DNA of 64,000 nt from Rhipidocladum racemiflorum (Eukaryota > Streptophyta > Magnoliopsida > Poales > Poaceae), in NCBI GenBank assembly GCA_036346355.1, contig CM070575.1:58905915-58969914 (forward strand), given 5' to 3'. Made by a program: the position numbers and the translations under genes. Below are positions 33,600 to 44,839 of this stretch, one piece after another (within the stretch, counting starts at the first letter, position 1; every line of letters begins with the position of its first letter). The notes under the pieces were generated by a model, which worked only from the letters and a program-made list of their open reading frames with translations, had not been told where the DNA came from and made no database searches.

Positions 33600-33937
33600 A
33601 ACGAAATGGCGACAGGCGCCTTGGCCGCGACGGTGTAAAGGCCCCTATCGCCATTCCATTTGGCGACAGGCGCCTCGCGCGCGAGGGAGTAAATGCTGTC
33701 GCCATTCCATTTGGCGACAGAAGCCTGCGTCCATTTCAAACGGCGACAGGACGGGGGAAATTCCGATTTTACCCCCTGTCGCCATTTGAAATGGACATAG
33801 GAGCCCCTGTCGCCAATTCAAATGGTGAAAGGACTCTATCGCCAATTCAAATGGACATAGGGGGGTAGTTTTGCTATTTTTATTTTCGGCATATTATTTC
33901 TGTAAATATTGATTAAAATATTATTATTAAAAAAATC
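33600..33937. repeat. Right terminal inverted repeat and subterminal sites of the MULE
   Basis: The outer part mirrors 21221-21330. Seven exact GGCGACAG/CTGTCGCC sites lie at 33608, 33662, 33696, 33713, 33742, 33776 and 33807, including a near-palindromic pair at 33696-33720. The array extends further inward than on the left side. Target duplication AGCTAGCTA follows at 33938-33946. Confidence 0.88.
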
Positions 33938-33999
33938 AGCTAGCTAGCATGCACTGGTAGTACCGTAGTAGCAGTGCACTGTAGAGTCAGCATGCTATT

Positions 34000-34220
34000 T
34001 GTTAGGAAACTCGGCCCACGTGGTCCATGTGGACTCTCCCGAAACCCTAGTAATAGGTTATAAATAGGAGGCAGGGGGTCACCCCGTGTACACAGAAAAT
34101 AAGCAATAAAGAATAGCAGAGCAGTTCCTCCTCATATTGTGTCTCTCTCCCTCTCTCTGTGTTCTCAAGTTCAAATCTATTAGGCAACCCCGGACTATTC
34201 AATAGCGAGGTTGTCTAACA
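34000..34220 (+). mobile_element. Ty1/copia LTR, 221 bp, 5' LTR position
   Basis: It begins TGTTAGGAAACTCGG and ends GGTTGTCTAACA. A TATA box (TATAAATA) lies at 34059-34066, and CTCTCTCC-rich leader sequence follows. The next bases, CGTTATCAGCACGAAGCTCT, are the sequence commonly found just 3' of plant copia 5' LTRs, so this is a 5' LTR and not a 3' one. Left flank CTATT (33995-33999) would be the target copy. No matching 3' LTR is in the window. Confidence 0.85.
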
Positions 34221-35555
34221 CGTTATCAGCACGAAGCTCTACTCGGAGAAAGATTGAAAGGTGAGAAAGGTGAGACGCGGGATTGATCTAATCTCGCATG
34301 AATATTTGTATGCATCTAATTTACGCATCTACGTCGCACGAAGTTATGATATGAAGCGATTTTGCAAATCGTAGCACGGAGCTACACGGCAATTACAAGA
34401 AGCCATATGTACGAATCTACAGTACAAGCCTAGGCAGAACAACCGAGTCTGTAGCTGTTGGCCGCCCTAGACGCACGAAGCATGGCCCCCCAAGCTACGG
34501 CTCGAAGCCGCCACCGTCGACCATGAAGAGCCGACCTCAATTGAACCCGCTGGCACTCGAAGCGAAGCCGCTCTCATATCTACCGACTTGAAGCCGTGTA
34601 CGGCCGAGGCGCCGCTGGCTCTGCATCTGCAACACGCCATGAAGCGCAGGCACCGCCGTTGCCAGCCCGTCGCTCGCGGCTTGACCTCCCGCTGCCGTGC
34701 CGTCCACAACCTGCCCAAAACCGCACGGCCTCACGCACGCAGCGTGCCAGCCCGCTAGCCTCTGGTCGAACCTTTGGCTCCGCAACGCGCCAGTAGCACT
34801 ACCGCTCGGAGCCGCTGGCCGACCGCCATGCCTTCCCCGGCTCAAAGCCGAGATCGCCGATTGCGCAACATCGAAGTCCACCGGCGACTGAAGCCGTTCG
34901 GCAGCCAGCTGCGCCGGCAACGATCCACCGCAGGCTCATAACCTAGTCTTGCCGCATGCAGCGTGACCGCCGGCTCGGCCCGGTATCCTCGTCGCGCTCC
35001 GCCAGCCGCTGACCAGGAGTCGCCGCTGTTGCTACCTCGGGCCCCGCTCCGCCCTTGGCGTCCCGTGCGCTACGCCCACCACTGCCGTGCACGAAGCACG
35101 CCAGCAGACCGCTCGCATTTCCCCACCGATTAGCGATTAAAGAACTCATATTGGACTTGAAGTCCAACCGTACATAGAGTCAAGCAGGATAGAAAACCAA
35201 AAGTGACGTCTGGGGGCAAGGGGATTTTACCCCTTTGCCCCCCTATTTATTCCTTTTTTATTGTTTTCTTTTCCTAAATTTGTTTAAGAATTTCGAAAAA
35301 TTTCCAAAAAATCCTGAAAAATAGCTAGAAAATTCCAGGAATATTTTGGACCTGGTTTTAATTTTCAAGCATTCACTTGCAGCAATTATGAATAATTTAT
35401 GAATATTTGCATGTATTTTTGCAATAATTGCCCTGTTTAGAATACCGGAAATTTAAGAGAATTTATTTTCCGTATTTATGAATTTATGAATTGTGCTATT
35501 ATTGTTTTGTCCTATAAATTGCAATGTGCGAATGAAGCAGCGCCATGTGGCATGC

Positions 35556-35745
35556 ATGAAATCGATCGCACGAAGCCGATCGCGCATATGAAACCGATCA
35601 CACGAAGTCGATCATGCATATGAACCCGATCGCGCGCATGAAGTCGATCGCGCGCATGAAATCGATCGCGCACATGAAGATCGCACGAAGTCGATCATGC
35701 ACATGAATTCGATCGCATACACGAAGCCGATCGCATAAAGCCAAT
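35556..35745. repeat. Degenerate 16-19 bp tandem array, CATGAAGTCGATCGCGCG type
   Basis: About ten units combining GAAG(T/C)CGATC or GAAATCGATC with CGCGCAT, CACACGAAG or ATGCATATG variants. The array is rich in the palindromic CGATCG. It lies in the copia leader, immediately before a second array of TTTATGAATCTTG units at 35765-35890. Confidence 0.8.
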
Positions 35746-35764
35746 CACATACATGCACGAAGCT

Positions 35765-35890
35765 ATATTTACGAATCTTTATGAATATTTGTGAATCTTG
35801 CATTTATGAATCTTGTATTTATGAATCTTGTACTTATGAATCCTGCATTTATGAATCTTGCATTTATGAATCTTGTATTTATGAATCTTT
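35765..35890. repeat. Tandem array of TTTATGAATCTTG(T/C)A units
   Basis: Seven or so units of about 16 bp, e.g. ATTTATGAATCTTGTATTTA. AT-rich and close to identical toward the right end, suggesting recent slippage growth. Confidence 0.8.
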
Positions 35891-36235
35891 AAATTATTGC
35901 TTTCTTTTGTTTGCTGGAAATTCATGAGAATTTAATTATGCATCTGGCAGCTACATCCTATTAGATTGCACGCAGTAATCTAATGGAATAACCTTGTGAA
36001 TGTGAAAAGGTTTGGCATTGTCAAACGTGAGTTTTGAAGAACTGGCCCGAATAGGCAAAACTATCTCACATAGACATCAGATTGCATAATAAATTGCAAG
36101 CTATAGAAGAGCATTTTTCTTTTTCTCATGAATGAATATGCAGTTTATTCTTTATTCTAATATTCTTTATTTACAAGCAATGTTTGAATTACTTTGCCAA
36201 TGAATTACTTTGCCAATGAATATGCAGTTTCCAAA

Positions 36236-36292
36236 CCTATTCTGTAGTAAGCCCTGAATCTCGGGGATGAGATTCTGTTAAGGGGGGAGGTT
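36236..36292 (+). promoter_or_regulatory. Ty3 internal remnant with polypurine tract
   Basis: CCCTGAATCTCGGGGATGAG then TTCTGTTAAGGGGGGAGGTT leads straight into TGTAACACCCC at 36293. The same text in reverse precedes the LTR at 43591. It is the spacer and plus-strand primer of a Ty3 element, and marks what follows as a 3' LTR. Only about 57 bp of the element's internal region survive. Confidence 0.88.
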
Positions 36293-39200
36293 TGTAACAC
36301 CCCAAAATTTTGCATTTCTTAAATTCATGTGTGATTTGGCACTTTGGTGAATTTTTGGAATTTTCTGGAATTTATTTGGAATTTATTTGAATTTATTCCC
36401 TTTTGAAATAATTAAAGAATTTAACTTTGCAAAAAAAAATTGTTGGAAATATTTTATTTGAGTCCAAAATGCCCCAAAATATTTTCCAGAATTTTTTTCT
36501 GGAATTTTTCTGAGTCTTTTTCTATTTTTAATGAATTAAATGAATTTCTGGGAATTAATTGGATTATTTAATCGCTGGAAAATCGAGTTGGTTTTACTGT
36601 TCATCCGACCGGACCCGAGTCTGAGCCAGACTCGAGTCCGACCCGAGCCAGTTGATTCGGTCGAACCCAGTCGCCGAACCCTAACCCGCGTGACCGTTGG
36701 ATCTTGATCCAACGGCCACGATTGAGCCACGTCACCCGAGCCCGAGTCCGACCGAGCCAGCCATCTCGCCCGAGCCAGACCCGAGCCCAAACCCTCGCGC
36801 CGTTGGATCTTAATCCAACGGCTGACGTTGAGCCACGTCGCCCAATCCGAATCCAACTCGGATTCCGCCGCCGCAACAGAGTGGGCCTCGGTTTCCGCGC
36901 GTTTCACGGACGCCGAGGGCCCTATTTAATGCGCCGCCACCGCTGCCGTGTCGCCGACTTCCGTGCGCACCTGTAGCCCTAGCCCGCTGAGCTCAAGCCG
37001 CCGTGTAGCCGCCGCAATCGCTCGCCGGAGTTGGAGGAGCGTTCCGCCGCGTTCGTTTGGGGATTCCGCCGCCGTCCGCCTTCCTCCGCCGCCGTTGAAC
37101 CCAGATCCGGAACCGCAAGGAAGAGCCGTGTCGGTGGGTACCCTTCACTTCGCCGGAGGAGCCTCGTAGCGCCGTTGGGGTGGTCGCCGTCCTCATCTCC
37201 GGTGAACCAGCGCCGCCGCAAGCCATCGCCGGACCTCGAGCTTCCTCCACCGTCCAATCCAGATCTAAGGACCCAGATCGCGCCACGTCACACCACGGTG
37301 AGATTTCACGTGCAACCCCCCAGATCTATTTCCAACCGTTGGATCTAGATCCAACGGTCTAGATCGTGCCACGTAGCCTTCACCGCACAGTACTAGATCC
37401 ATTCTCAGCCGTTAGATCTAGATCAAACGGTTAGGGTTAGCCGCGTTGTAAACGTTAGATTGGATCTTGACCGTCCAATCAAGATCGAACGGTCCAGATC
37501 AACCGAGTAGTTTTCCTACTGCGTTAAGCCAGATCCAATCTGGGCCGTTGGTTTTCAAATCAACGGCCGAGATCACGCAACGTGGCCGGGAGGCCGACCG
37601 TCGCGCGGTCGGCCACGCCGCGTGGAGCGTGTCTCGACACGCGGGCCCGCGTGTCGCTGTGGCCCGATTGTCGGCCCCAAAGAAACCGCACCATGACGTC
37701 ACGCTGACGTCACGGTGGGCCCGCTGTCACACTCGCAGAGCCGCAGGCCGACGCCATGCCGACGCCACCGGGCAGGCCCACCGCTGGCCGACACGAGCCG
37801 TGGACCGAGTCCACGGTGGACCGAGCCGTGCCCGTGCGCCGGGTCCATGGACCCGAGGCGATGTGGCGGCTTCTGGTTGGTCCACGTGTCGTGCTGACAC
37901 GATAAATGAATTTCCGAAAAAGAAAATGATTTATTAATTCGAATTATTGATTTCAGAATTTGATTCAAACTTCAAACGCTTATAACTTTTGCATTTTAAC
38001 TCCGATTTGAGTGATTCAAATTTCTAAATTTGTATAAAATTGAGATCTACCTAATGATGAATTTTATTTAATTTTTGGACCAAAGTTTTTCTCTGAAATA
38101 TTATTTAATTGATTATTTAAACTTAAAATGCTTGTAACTTTTGCGTTACAACTCCGAATTTGACGATTCCAGTTTCTAAAAATTTATAAAATTATGTTCT
38201 CTCTGTTTATGAACTTTATTTGAATGTTTGGACAATTTTTGTCTACTGTTTATTTATTATTTTCTATTTTCACGCTTTACGAGTAGACGTTGAAGTGCCC
38301 GAAGGCTTCGAAGGAGAAGTATTGACCTAGGAGCCAGCTCAGGACCAGGAACAAGTACTCTTTGAAGGCAAGTTGTGCTTTGACCATGTTGATCCCAATT
38401 TGAAACTTGTTTTGATTTAAATTATTGCATGCTAGTTTAATTAGAAAATGCTTTACTTAATTATGGGAAATTAGATAAATGCCTAATTGCTGTATGACAC
38501 CTTGGTTTATTAAATATGTGCCATGACCCCTTGTCACCCTAGTTGTGAGTTATTAGTTGGACAATACTAAATCGCCAACATGGGTTTTAGACCGTTGTAG
38601 TATACTGCTTAGACCTGCTACGTGCTCATGACATGATTTTGGACAATCAAATGTTAATATTGACTTAATGATATATTGAACCTGTCTTGGAAAGGTATCA
38701 TGTGTTGTGATGATGATGGCACGTGGTGCATAGTAATCAACTGGGGTTTGATAAATAGCTTTCGACCGGGGCATGTGGCAAGAATGATCGGGCGGGCCAG
38801 TTGTGGCACCGGGAACATTGGTTTGGTTCTTCGGGTAGTCTTGCCCTGGTCACCCTAAGGACTTAACCTTGCAAGCCTTTGAACTGAGTCAAACGTGCAA
38901 CCACATGTTTGTAATGGGACGGACCTAGTTGATTAAGTTGCTAATAACGTACCTGTGGGACCTCAGGATGTCAACTACACCCTTTGTGTAGTTGTACGGG
39001 GGAGCGTACCGGGGCTGCGGCCAGGTACCCATCTAACGGTGGATTGACCTAAACTTTGCCTTCGCTAAGGGAAGGGTTAGTGTGCAACACCGGGGAGGAC
39101 CACTTGTGCTGTTAGAAGTTTCCGAAAGACTCTGTTACGGACACTCGCCTTTGTGATGTTTGACTGTATCTTGTGGGTAAAGTGCATAACCTCTGCTGAG

Positions 39201-39911
39201 TGTAAAATCTATTCGAATAGCCGTGTCCGCGGTATTGGACATCGCTCGGGAATTACAGTCAAGGGTTAGACTTTCTTGAAAATAACTTGGACTTGAAAGG
39301 TTGGGTTTGGTTTAATAACGATGTTGATGGAAATGTGGATTAGGAGTGGGAAAGATGTTTACTAAACTCCTGGAAAAAAAATTATTGATCTTATACTTGT
39401 TTCTATTGCTTTCGAATCTACTTATGCTATTTGTCAAATGCTGTTTAATGCAAATATACCCTGAGCTATTCTTTTGTACTAAGCCATGCATGTAGTATAT
39501 TAGTTTGCATTCTGTGCATGACTTGCTGAGTACCAAGTACTCACCCTTGCCAGAATACAACACCAGTTGAAGAGGAGTCTACACCAGCTTTGCAGGAGGA
39601 GCTCCCAGAAGATCCGTCTAACTAGGAAGCGAGCCCAGTCAGTTGCCTGTGGTATACTGGATGGCGCCACGAAGTTATCCTATTTTCCGCTGCAGTTATG
39701 TCTCTTTTAATAAGTTTCGCCCTGCGAGGTGTATATTTGTAACTTGACCCTAAGGTCAAGCAACCAGTTTGATTATTTAATTAAAGTACTTTATTAGTAT
39801 CGAATGGTATGATTGTGATATTTACCAATGTTAAGACTGTGTGCACTAGCGCGTTCCTGGACTAGTGCTGAATACACAAAGGGTCTGGGTTTGCAAATTC
39901 GGGTCCCGACA
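36293..39911 (+). mobile_element. 3' LTR (3.62 kb) of a chromovirus-type Ty3 element; 5' remainder lost
   Basis: TGTAACACCCC to GGGTCCCGACA, co-linear with the solo LTR at 22350-25988 over its whole length. A TATA-like TATTTAAT is at 36923-36930. Preceded by a polypurine tract, so it is a 3' LTR; no 5' LTR or coding region of this copy is in the window. To its right it abuts, without a gap, a related LTR in the opposite orientation. Open frames in the GC-rich part (36600-37970) match those of the other copy only loosely and are not considered genes. Confidence 0.9.
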
Positions 39912-42900
39912 CTCCCCCTTCAAGCTACACCAAAAGATGTAGTTGACACCCCGAGGTACCACATGCATGTTATTAGTAACTTACTCAACTAGGTCCGTCC
40001 CATTACAGACATATAGTTGTATGTTTGACTCAGTTCAAAGGCTTGCAAGGTTAAGTCCTTAGAGTGACCAGGGCAAGACTTACATCAATACTCTCAAAGA
40101 AATCCATCTCACCATCACTCATACATATATCATGTTTCAAACATTCCCAACCGCCAAACTGGCCCACCATAAATCTTGCCACTTGCCTCAGTCTAAATCA
40201 TTTTAACACCCCAGTTGATTATTGCGCAACACAAAGCCAACAACAACTCAACTTCCTTGAAGAAGCACGAAGGCCTCCGCATATAAACTTCATCGTGTCG
40301 GCAACACGTCACACGATTTCAAATTATATTGTATATTCCATTAATCAATATTGACATTTGTAATTCCAAAATGATGTCACTGACTCGTTGCAGGTCTAAG
40401 CAGAATAATACATTCTATCTAACCCATGTTGGCAATTTATTATCTACCAACTATTAATCAACAAACCTAGGGTGACAAATGAATCATGGCATACAATCAT
40501 TATAGGCAAGGTGGCGATAACAAGTAGGTTGATTATCTAATCCCAAATTAATTGAAATCAGTTTAACTGGAACTAGCATGCAATAATTTGAAACAACATA
40601 ATTTTCGAAAATGGGATCAACATGGTCAAAGCACAACTTGCCTGGCCCTTGCAACTTTTACTGTTCTTTACTCTTTATCCTTGATTCTTGATCCTCGACC
40701 TTCGATCTTCACTTCCTTGATCTTCAGCCCATAGAACGATTTCCGGACGACGCGTCTAACGATAAAGAAACACAAATACAATAAAACTCAAAAGGCAATT
40801 CAAATAAACTCCAAATTAAGAACGAACAACATTGGGCAAAACGGCTTGGAAGAATTTAGGGACTTGAATGGATTAGATCAAAGAGTTGACAAAAGAAAAT
40901 GGGCTTTCGGGAAAACACCGAAGAGGGAAAGATTAATAACTGGGGAAGAAAGAATAATATTCCGAAGAATATTTCTTCCGAAGTTATTATCTTGATTGGA
41001 TAGATAGCGACATATGGGCTCTCGGTCTATAGATCGGGTCCATAAGGATATGTTAGTTCACAGTGAACTAAACTGATTCAAGAAGTTGACTTTTGTTGAC
41101 CGAACGGACAAAATCAAACAAAAGAGAGACGGATAGATCGGACACATGGGTATGACAGATGGCCAATGGTCTATCGACCAAGTCCACGAAGAAATTCTCG
41201 ATTAATGGCAGATTAGGTTTTCAGGGATAAAACAAGACAAGTGTCTTACCACGATTGAAACAACGGGAAAGATTGCAAGGATAACAACGCGGCTCACGAT
41301 GAACTTAGTCCATCGAACCGATCTTAGGTTAGGGTTTTGATTCGGCTTTGAAGATGATATGACGATGAGGCTATGCTCATATCATGATGATATAAAAGAC
41401 GAAGGCATCGCACTAGGATCAGTGCATGAATGCACGCATGCGATGACAACGAAGCGGTGAGAGTCAAGCGTTAACGATGAAGCGTTAACGATGGAACATT
41501 AACGGTGAAACGTTAACGACGAAACGTTAACGGGGGAGCGTTAACGACAGAGCGTTAATGGTGGGACGTTAACGACGAAACGTTAACGGAGAAATGTTAA
41601 CGGCGAAACGTTAACGACGAAACGTTAACGGAGGAGCGTTAACGGTGAAACGTTAACAGAGGAACGTTAACAGCGAAACGTTAACGGTGGATCGTTAACG
41701 GCGAACGTTAACGGCGAAACGTTAACGGTGGATCGTTAAAGGCGAACGTTAACGGCATAGGCTAAACAATGATAGGATACTCATGAAACAAGGTAGCGAC
41801 CGTCGGTGCAACGACATGGCCGCGATAAAACGCTACCAAGGATGGCTAACCGATACGCGAATCGGCGGCAACGGCTAGATCAAAGACGACGGTTTTAGGC
41901 CGGAATCGGGCTCCGACGGCAAACGGAGACAAACAGAATTCTAAGGATGATCTAAAACAGTACATGATGATCCACCGGACGCGACAACACGACCGGAGCG
42001 AACTAAAATAACCGACGTCAAAAGGCGGCGCGCGGCGACGGCTAAACGGTGGCTAAATATATAAAAAAAAATTCGGAGGCTGGGATGGCAAAGGGGGAAT
42101 GTCTATCACGTAGAACGCGGCAAGACGAACACAACGGTATAGGCGGATTTTGCGGCTCCCCTCCGGATTGATCGCAAACTGCAATTGAACGGGTTTCGGA
42201 TCTAAACTTTTGGACGGCCATAACTTCTACAATAATTATCGGAACTTGACAAAATTTGACCGAGAGCTATATGGCACCAAGGGGCACACCGTGACACAGG
42301 TGGCTCAAAGAATTACCTTCTGGAACAGCGGGGAACGCACGAGGATGATTGTCGCAGTCTGAAACGCAGTCTGATCGCGGTCTGATCGGAGAAAAGAATT
42401 TTCTGCGCAAAATCTAGAGGGCAAAACCATGGAGAAATATGTGCATCACATATAGGACATCCCCAGGAGTCTACACAAAAAATTTCACGGTCAAACTCGA
42501 AAAATTGAGGGAGTTATGGCCTCGGCAAGATTCGATATTGAAACGGTCATAACTTTTGATTCCTTGGGCCAAATTGGGTAAATTTTGGACATCAAGCAGA
42601 TGGTACCTTGTGGCACACCATGGCCAAGACGGATCTTGAAAATAGTTGACGACCTGCCCGGGACGTGGCTCCAAAGTTCGACCGTCGTTGGGCGACATTC
42701 GGGCTTCTCGCGGCGGTTTTGGAATTTTAGAAAATTGATCTGAGGTCTAGGGGAGATCTACAAAGGTTAGGGGTGACGGTTAGGTCAAGAAAAAAAATTT
42801 TGAACGCGTTTGGAGCAAAAACGGGCCTTGTAGGCATTTAAACGAGCACCTTCGGTGTATGAATCGGATTAGGGCTGACGTGGCGCGCTCGTGGGGCGAC

Positions 42901-43591
42901 ACGTGGCAGCGGGGTGGCCTGGCCCAAGTGGGGCGCGGGCCTAGTGCACGGGATGGGCCGGCCCACTTCCAAAACCGGATTTTCTAATCTTTTTCAAATA
43001 AAAACAATTCCACAAATTCCAATAAATCATTTAGGGCAATAAAAATACCCGAAAAATTCTAGAAAATATTTTGAGATATTTTGAACTCAAATAAAATATT
43101 TGCAGCAAAAATTTATATAAAATTTTCCAAATAATTAATTAATTTCAATAAAAGGGCTTAATACAAATCGATCCCGAATAAATCATTTGAGGCAATAAAA
43201 ATACACGAAAAATTCTAGAAAAATTCTAGAAAATATTTTGAGATATTTTAAAGTCAAATAAAATATTTGCAACAAAACGTTATATAAACTTTTCCAAATA
43301 ATTAATTAATTTCAATAAAAGGGCTTAATTCAAATCAAATTCGAATAGATCCAATAAATAGCAAACGAGCTCCGAAAAAATCTCAAAAATTACAGAAGAA
43401 CTGCTTGAAACACAAGGAATCCAAATAAAATAAAATTTATTTTATTTGAGGTTTAGAATAATCAAATTAAATTGTTTTAGCTTTTTAGAAAATTCAAATC
43501 AAGTTTTATAAACGCGAGAAAATCAACGAAAATTTTTGGGAAGCTAAACTAAACCAAATTTTTTTTAAAACCCAAATTTTTGGATGTTACA
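39912..43591 (-). mobile_element. 3' LTR of a related Ty3 element, minus strand, truncated
   Basis: On the minus strand it starts TGTAACATCC at 43591, immediately after a polypurine tract (43593-43612 in reverse), and proceeds to 39912. Its last part is related to 36293-39911: near the end both carry GGGACGGACCTAGTTGA and a GTGTCAACTAC- or ATGTCAACTAC-type stretch. It stops at GGGGGAG, where the + strand LTR ends, so the distal several hundred bases are missing. A TATA-like TTTAAATG lies near 42835. The GTTAAC minisatellite at 41464-41757 is inside. No gene. Confidence 0.8.
41464..41757. repeat. 15-bp minisatellite centred on the palindrome CGTTAACG
   Basis: About twenty units of the type GTTAACG-(3-5 nt)-GAAAC, nearly all keeping GTTAAC exactly while the linker varies (GACGAAAC, GGTGGATC, GGAGGAGC, GGCGAAAC). 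It lies inside the minus-strand LTR, downstream (minus sense) of its TATA-like site. Confidence 0.92.
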
Positions 43592-44433
43592 AACCTCCCC
43601 CCTTAACAGAATCTCATCCCCGAGATTCAGGACTGACTATAGAAATAGGTTCAGGGGACTCAACACTTGAGCTTCTTCAAACTTCCAAGCAATTGCATAC
43701 TGGACAGGGTCATTTCTGAACAAACGCTTGATAACATCCAAAATTTTGTAGGCTGCTCTTTGCGGATGAGATCCTCTTGCAACTCCACTGACTTTAACTG
43801 TGTCTGCTTCTCTGGCACAAGAAGGCACTTCTTCTGCAGAAAATCTTGATACCTTCTTTGTCGAAAAATCTTGAACATCTCATGCACTCATGCTGACTTT
43901 TCTGGTAACTCCATTGATAGGCACGCTTGCTTCTGTTCCTGAACACTTGATTTTCGGCTTCTCGTAGAAATTGGACAAGCTGTATCTGACAACAAAGCTT
44001 ACTTGCAATTATGCGGTCTTCATCAAGACTTGAACGGCTTTCCTGTTGGTCTGGCACTATCCTTGTCGGCTTGATTCTCTAGTACTGACTTAAACTCCAC
44101 TTCAACTAGGTACTCATGCATATTGAACTCAAGCTTCAACTATTATTGGGATAATGGTATTGGCTGGCTGGCGTACACTGTGGTGGCTAGAGTAATTCTT
44201 CAGGTAGACAATTATCCTTTGTTAGTTATTAAGCACACGCAGCAACTCTTTCCTCCGATGTGATGGCACATCCATCTTCTTGACTCAACCATAAAGGAAT
44301 GGATGGTTCTCAGCTGTCTCAGGTATACTAAAGGTAACCCGATAGCAACTTTATCTCAGAACACTTTAACTTCCCTTAACTGACTACATCTCTAACCATA
44401 GACCAAAAACCACCTTTCGCTTGGGTGACTAAT
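43592..44433 (-). mobile_element. Polypurine tract and 3' internal non-coding remnant of the minus-strand Ty3 element
   Basis: It begins (in reverse) with CTGTTAAGGGGGGAGGTTTG and CTGAATCTCGGGGATGAG. The following ~800 bp contain no recognisable protein; short open frames are basic and unremarkable. It is cut at 44434 by a copia-like LTR. The element's other LTR is probably the remnant at 55232-55767. Confidence 0.65.
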
Positions 44434-44785
44434 TGAAAGTGCATCTAGGCACTTATGTTGTTTTGGTGATTAATGATAAACGATTAATGACAAACGCATG
44501 TAATGTCAATCAATGTAATTGTACAAATGCTAAACTTAGTGCTTAACAAATGACAAACCTCTAATATGTTTATATTGTTATGAGACTAACATGTTTATTG
44601 CCTAGTTGAATATTAGTCTCATCTATTTTAGAGGAAAATCAATTGGGATGGTTAAGCAAAAATGAGGTATGCAATCTCGGTATTCCTTCCATATTTATCA
44701 TTGCATTCCTGTTTAGCAAATGCATATTGAACTCTAAGTAACTTGTTGATTTCATATGTGCACATTGATTCATGTCATAATTGCT

Positions 44786-44839
<54 letters not shown>

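Larger units (their letters stand above)
21221..33937 (-). mobile_element. 12.7-kb Mutator-like element (MULE) carrying three genes
   Basis: The ends are inverted: from 21221 GGAATTTTTTTTAAATAATA and, in reverse from 33937, GATTTTTTTAATAATAATAT, then near-identical sequence for about 100 bp and looser similarity to about 180 bp. The flanks 21212-21220 and 33938-33946 are both AGCTAGCTA (9 bp, as expected for Mutator). On the minus strand it encodes a MuDR-type transposase (30575-32310), a plant-mobile-domain protein (27712-30300) and a third open frame (26250-27158). It includes a later 3.64-kb solo LTR (22350-25988), so the original length was about 9.07 kb. The transposase lacks most of its catalytic domain, so the copy needs help in trans. 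Confidence 0.92.
34221..36235 (+). mobile_element. Copia leader region, truncated, non-coding
   Basis: This follows the copia 5' LTR. GC-rich sequence with recurring CGAAGCCG phrases (34470-35110) gives way to AT-rich sequence and two simple arrays (35556-35745 and 35765-35890). No gag or pol coding is present. Near 36230 it passes into the short internal remnant of a Ty3 element, so the copia body was lost by deletion or recombination. Open frames inside are judged chance. Confidence 0.6.

Noticed and set aside
41464..41757. Possible CRISPR-like array (regular repeats with variable spacers)
   Set aside because: Spacers are only 7-9 bp, the units are a 15-bp minisatellite, and the context is a plant LTR.
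44791..44836. (TA)n tract
   Set aside because: Ordinary microsatellite inside a copia-like LTR; recorded but not considered of interest.
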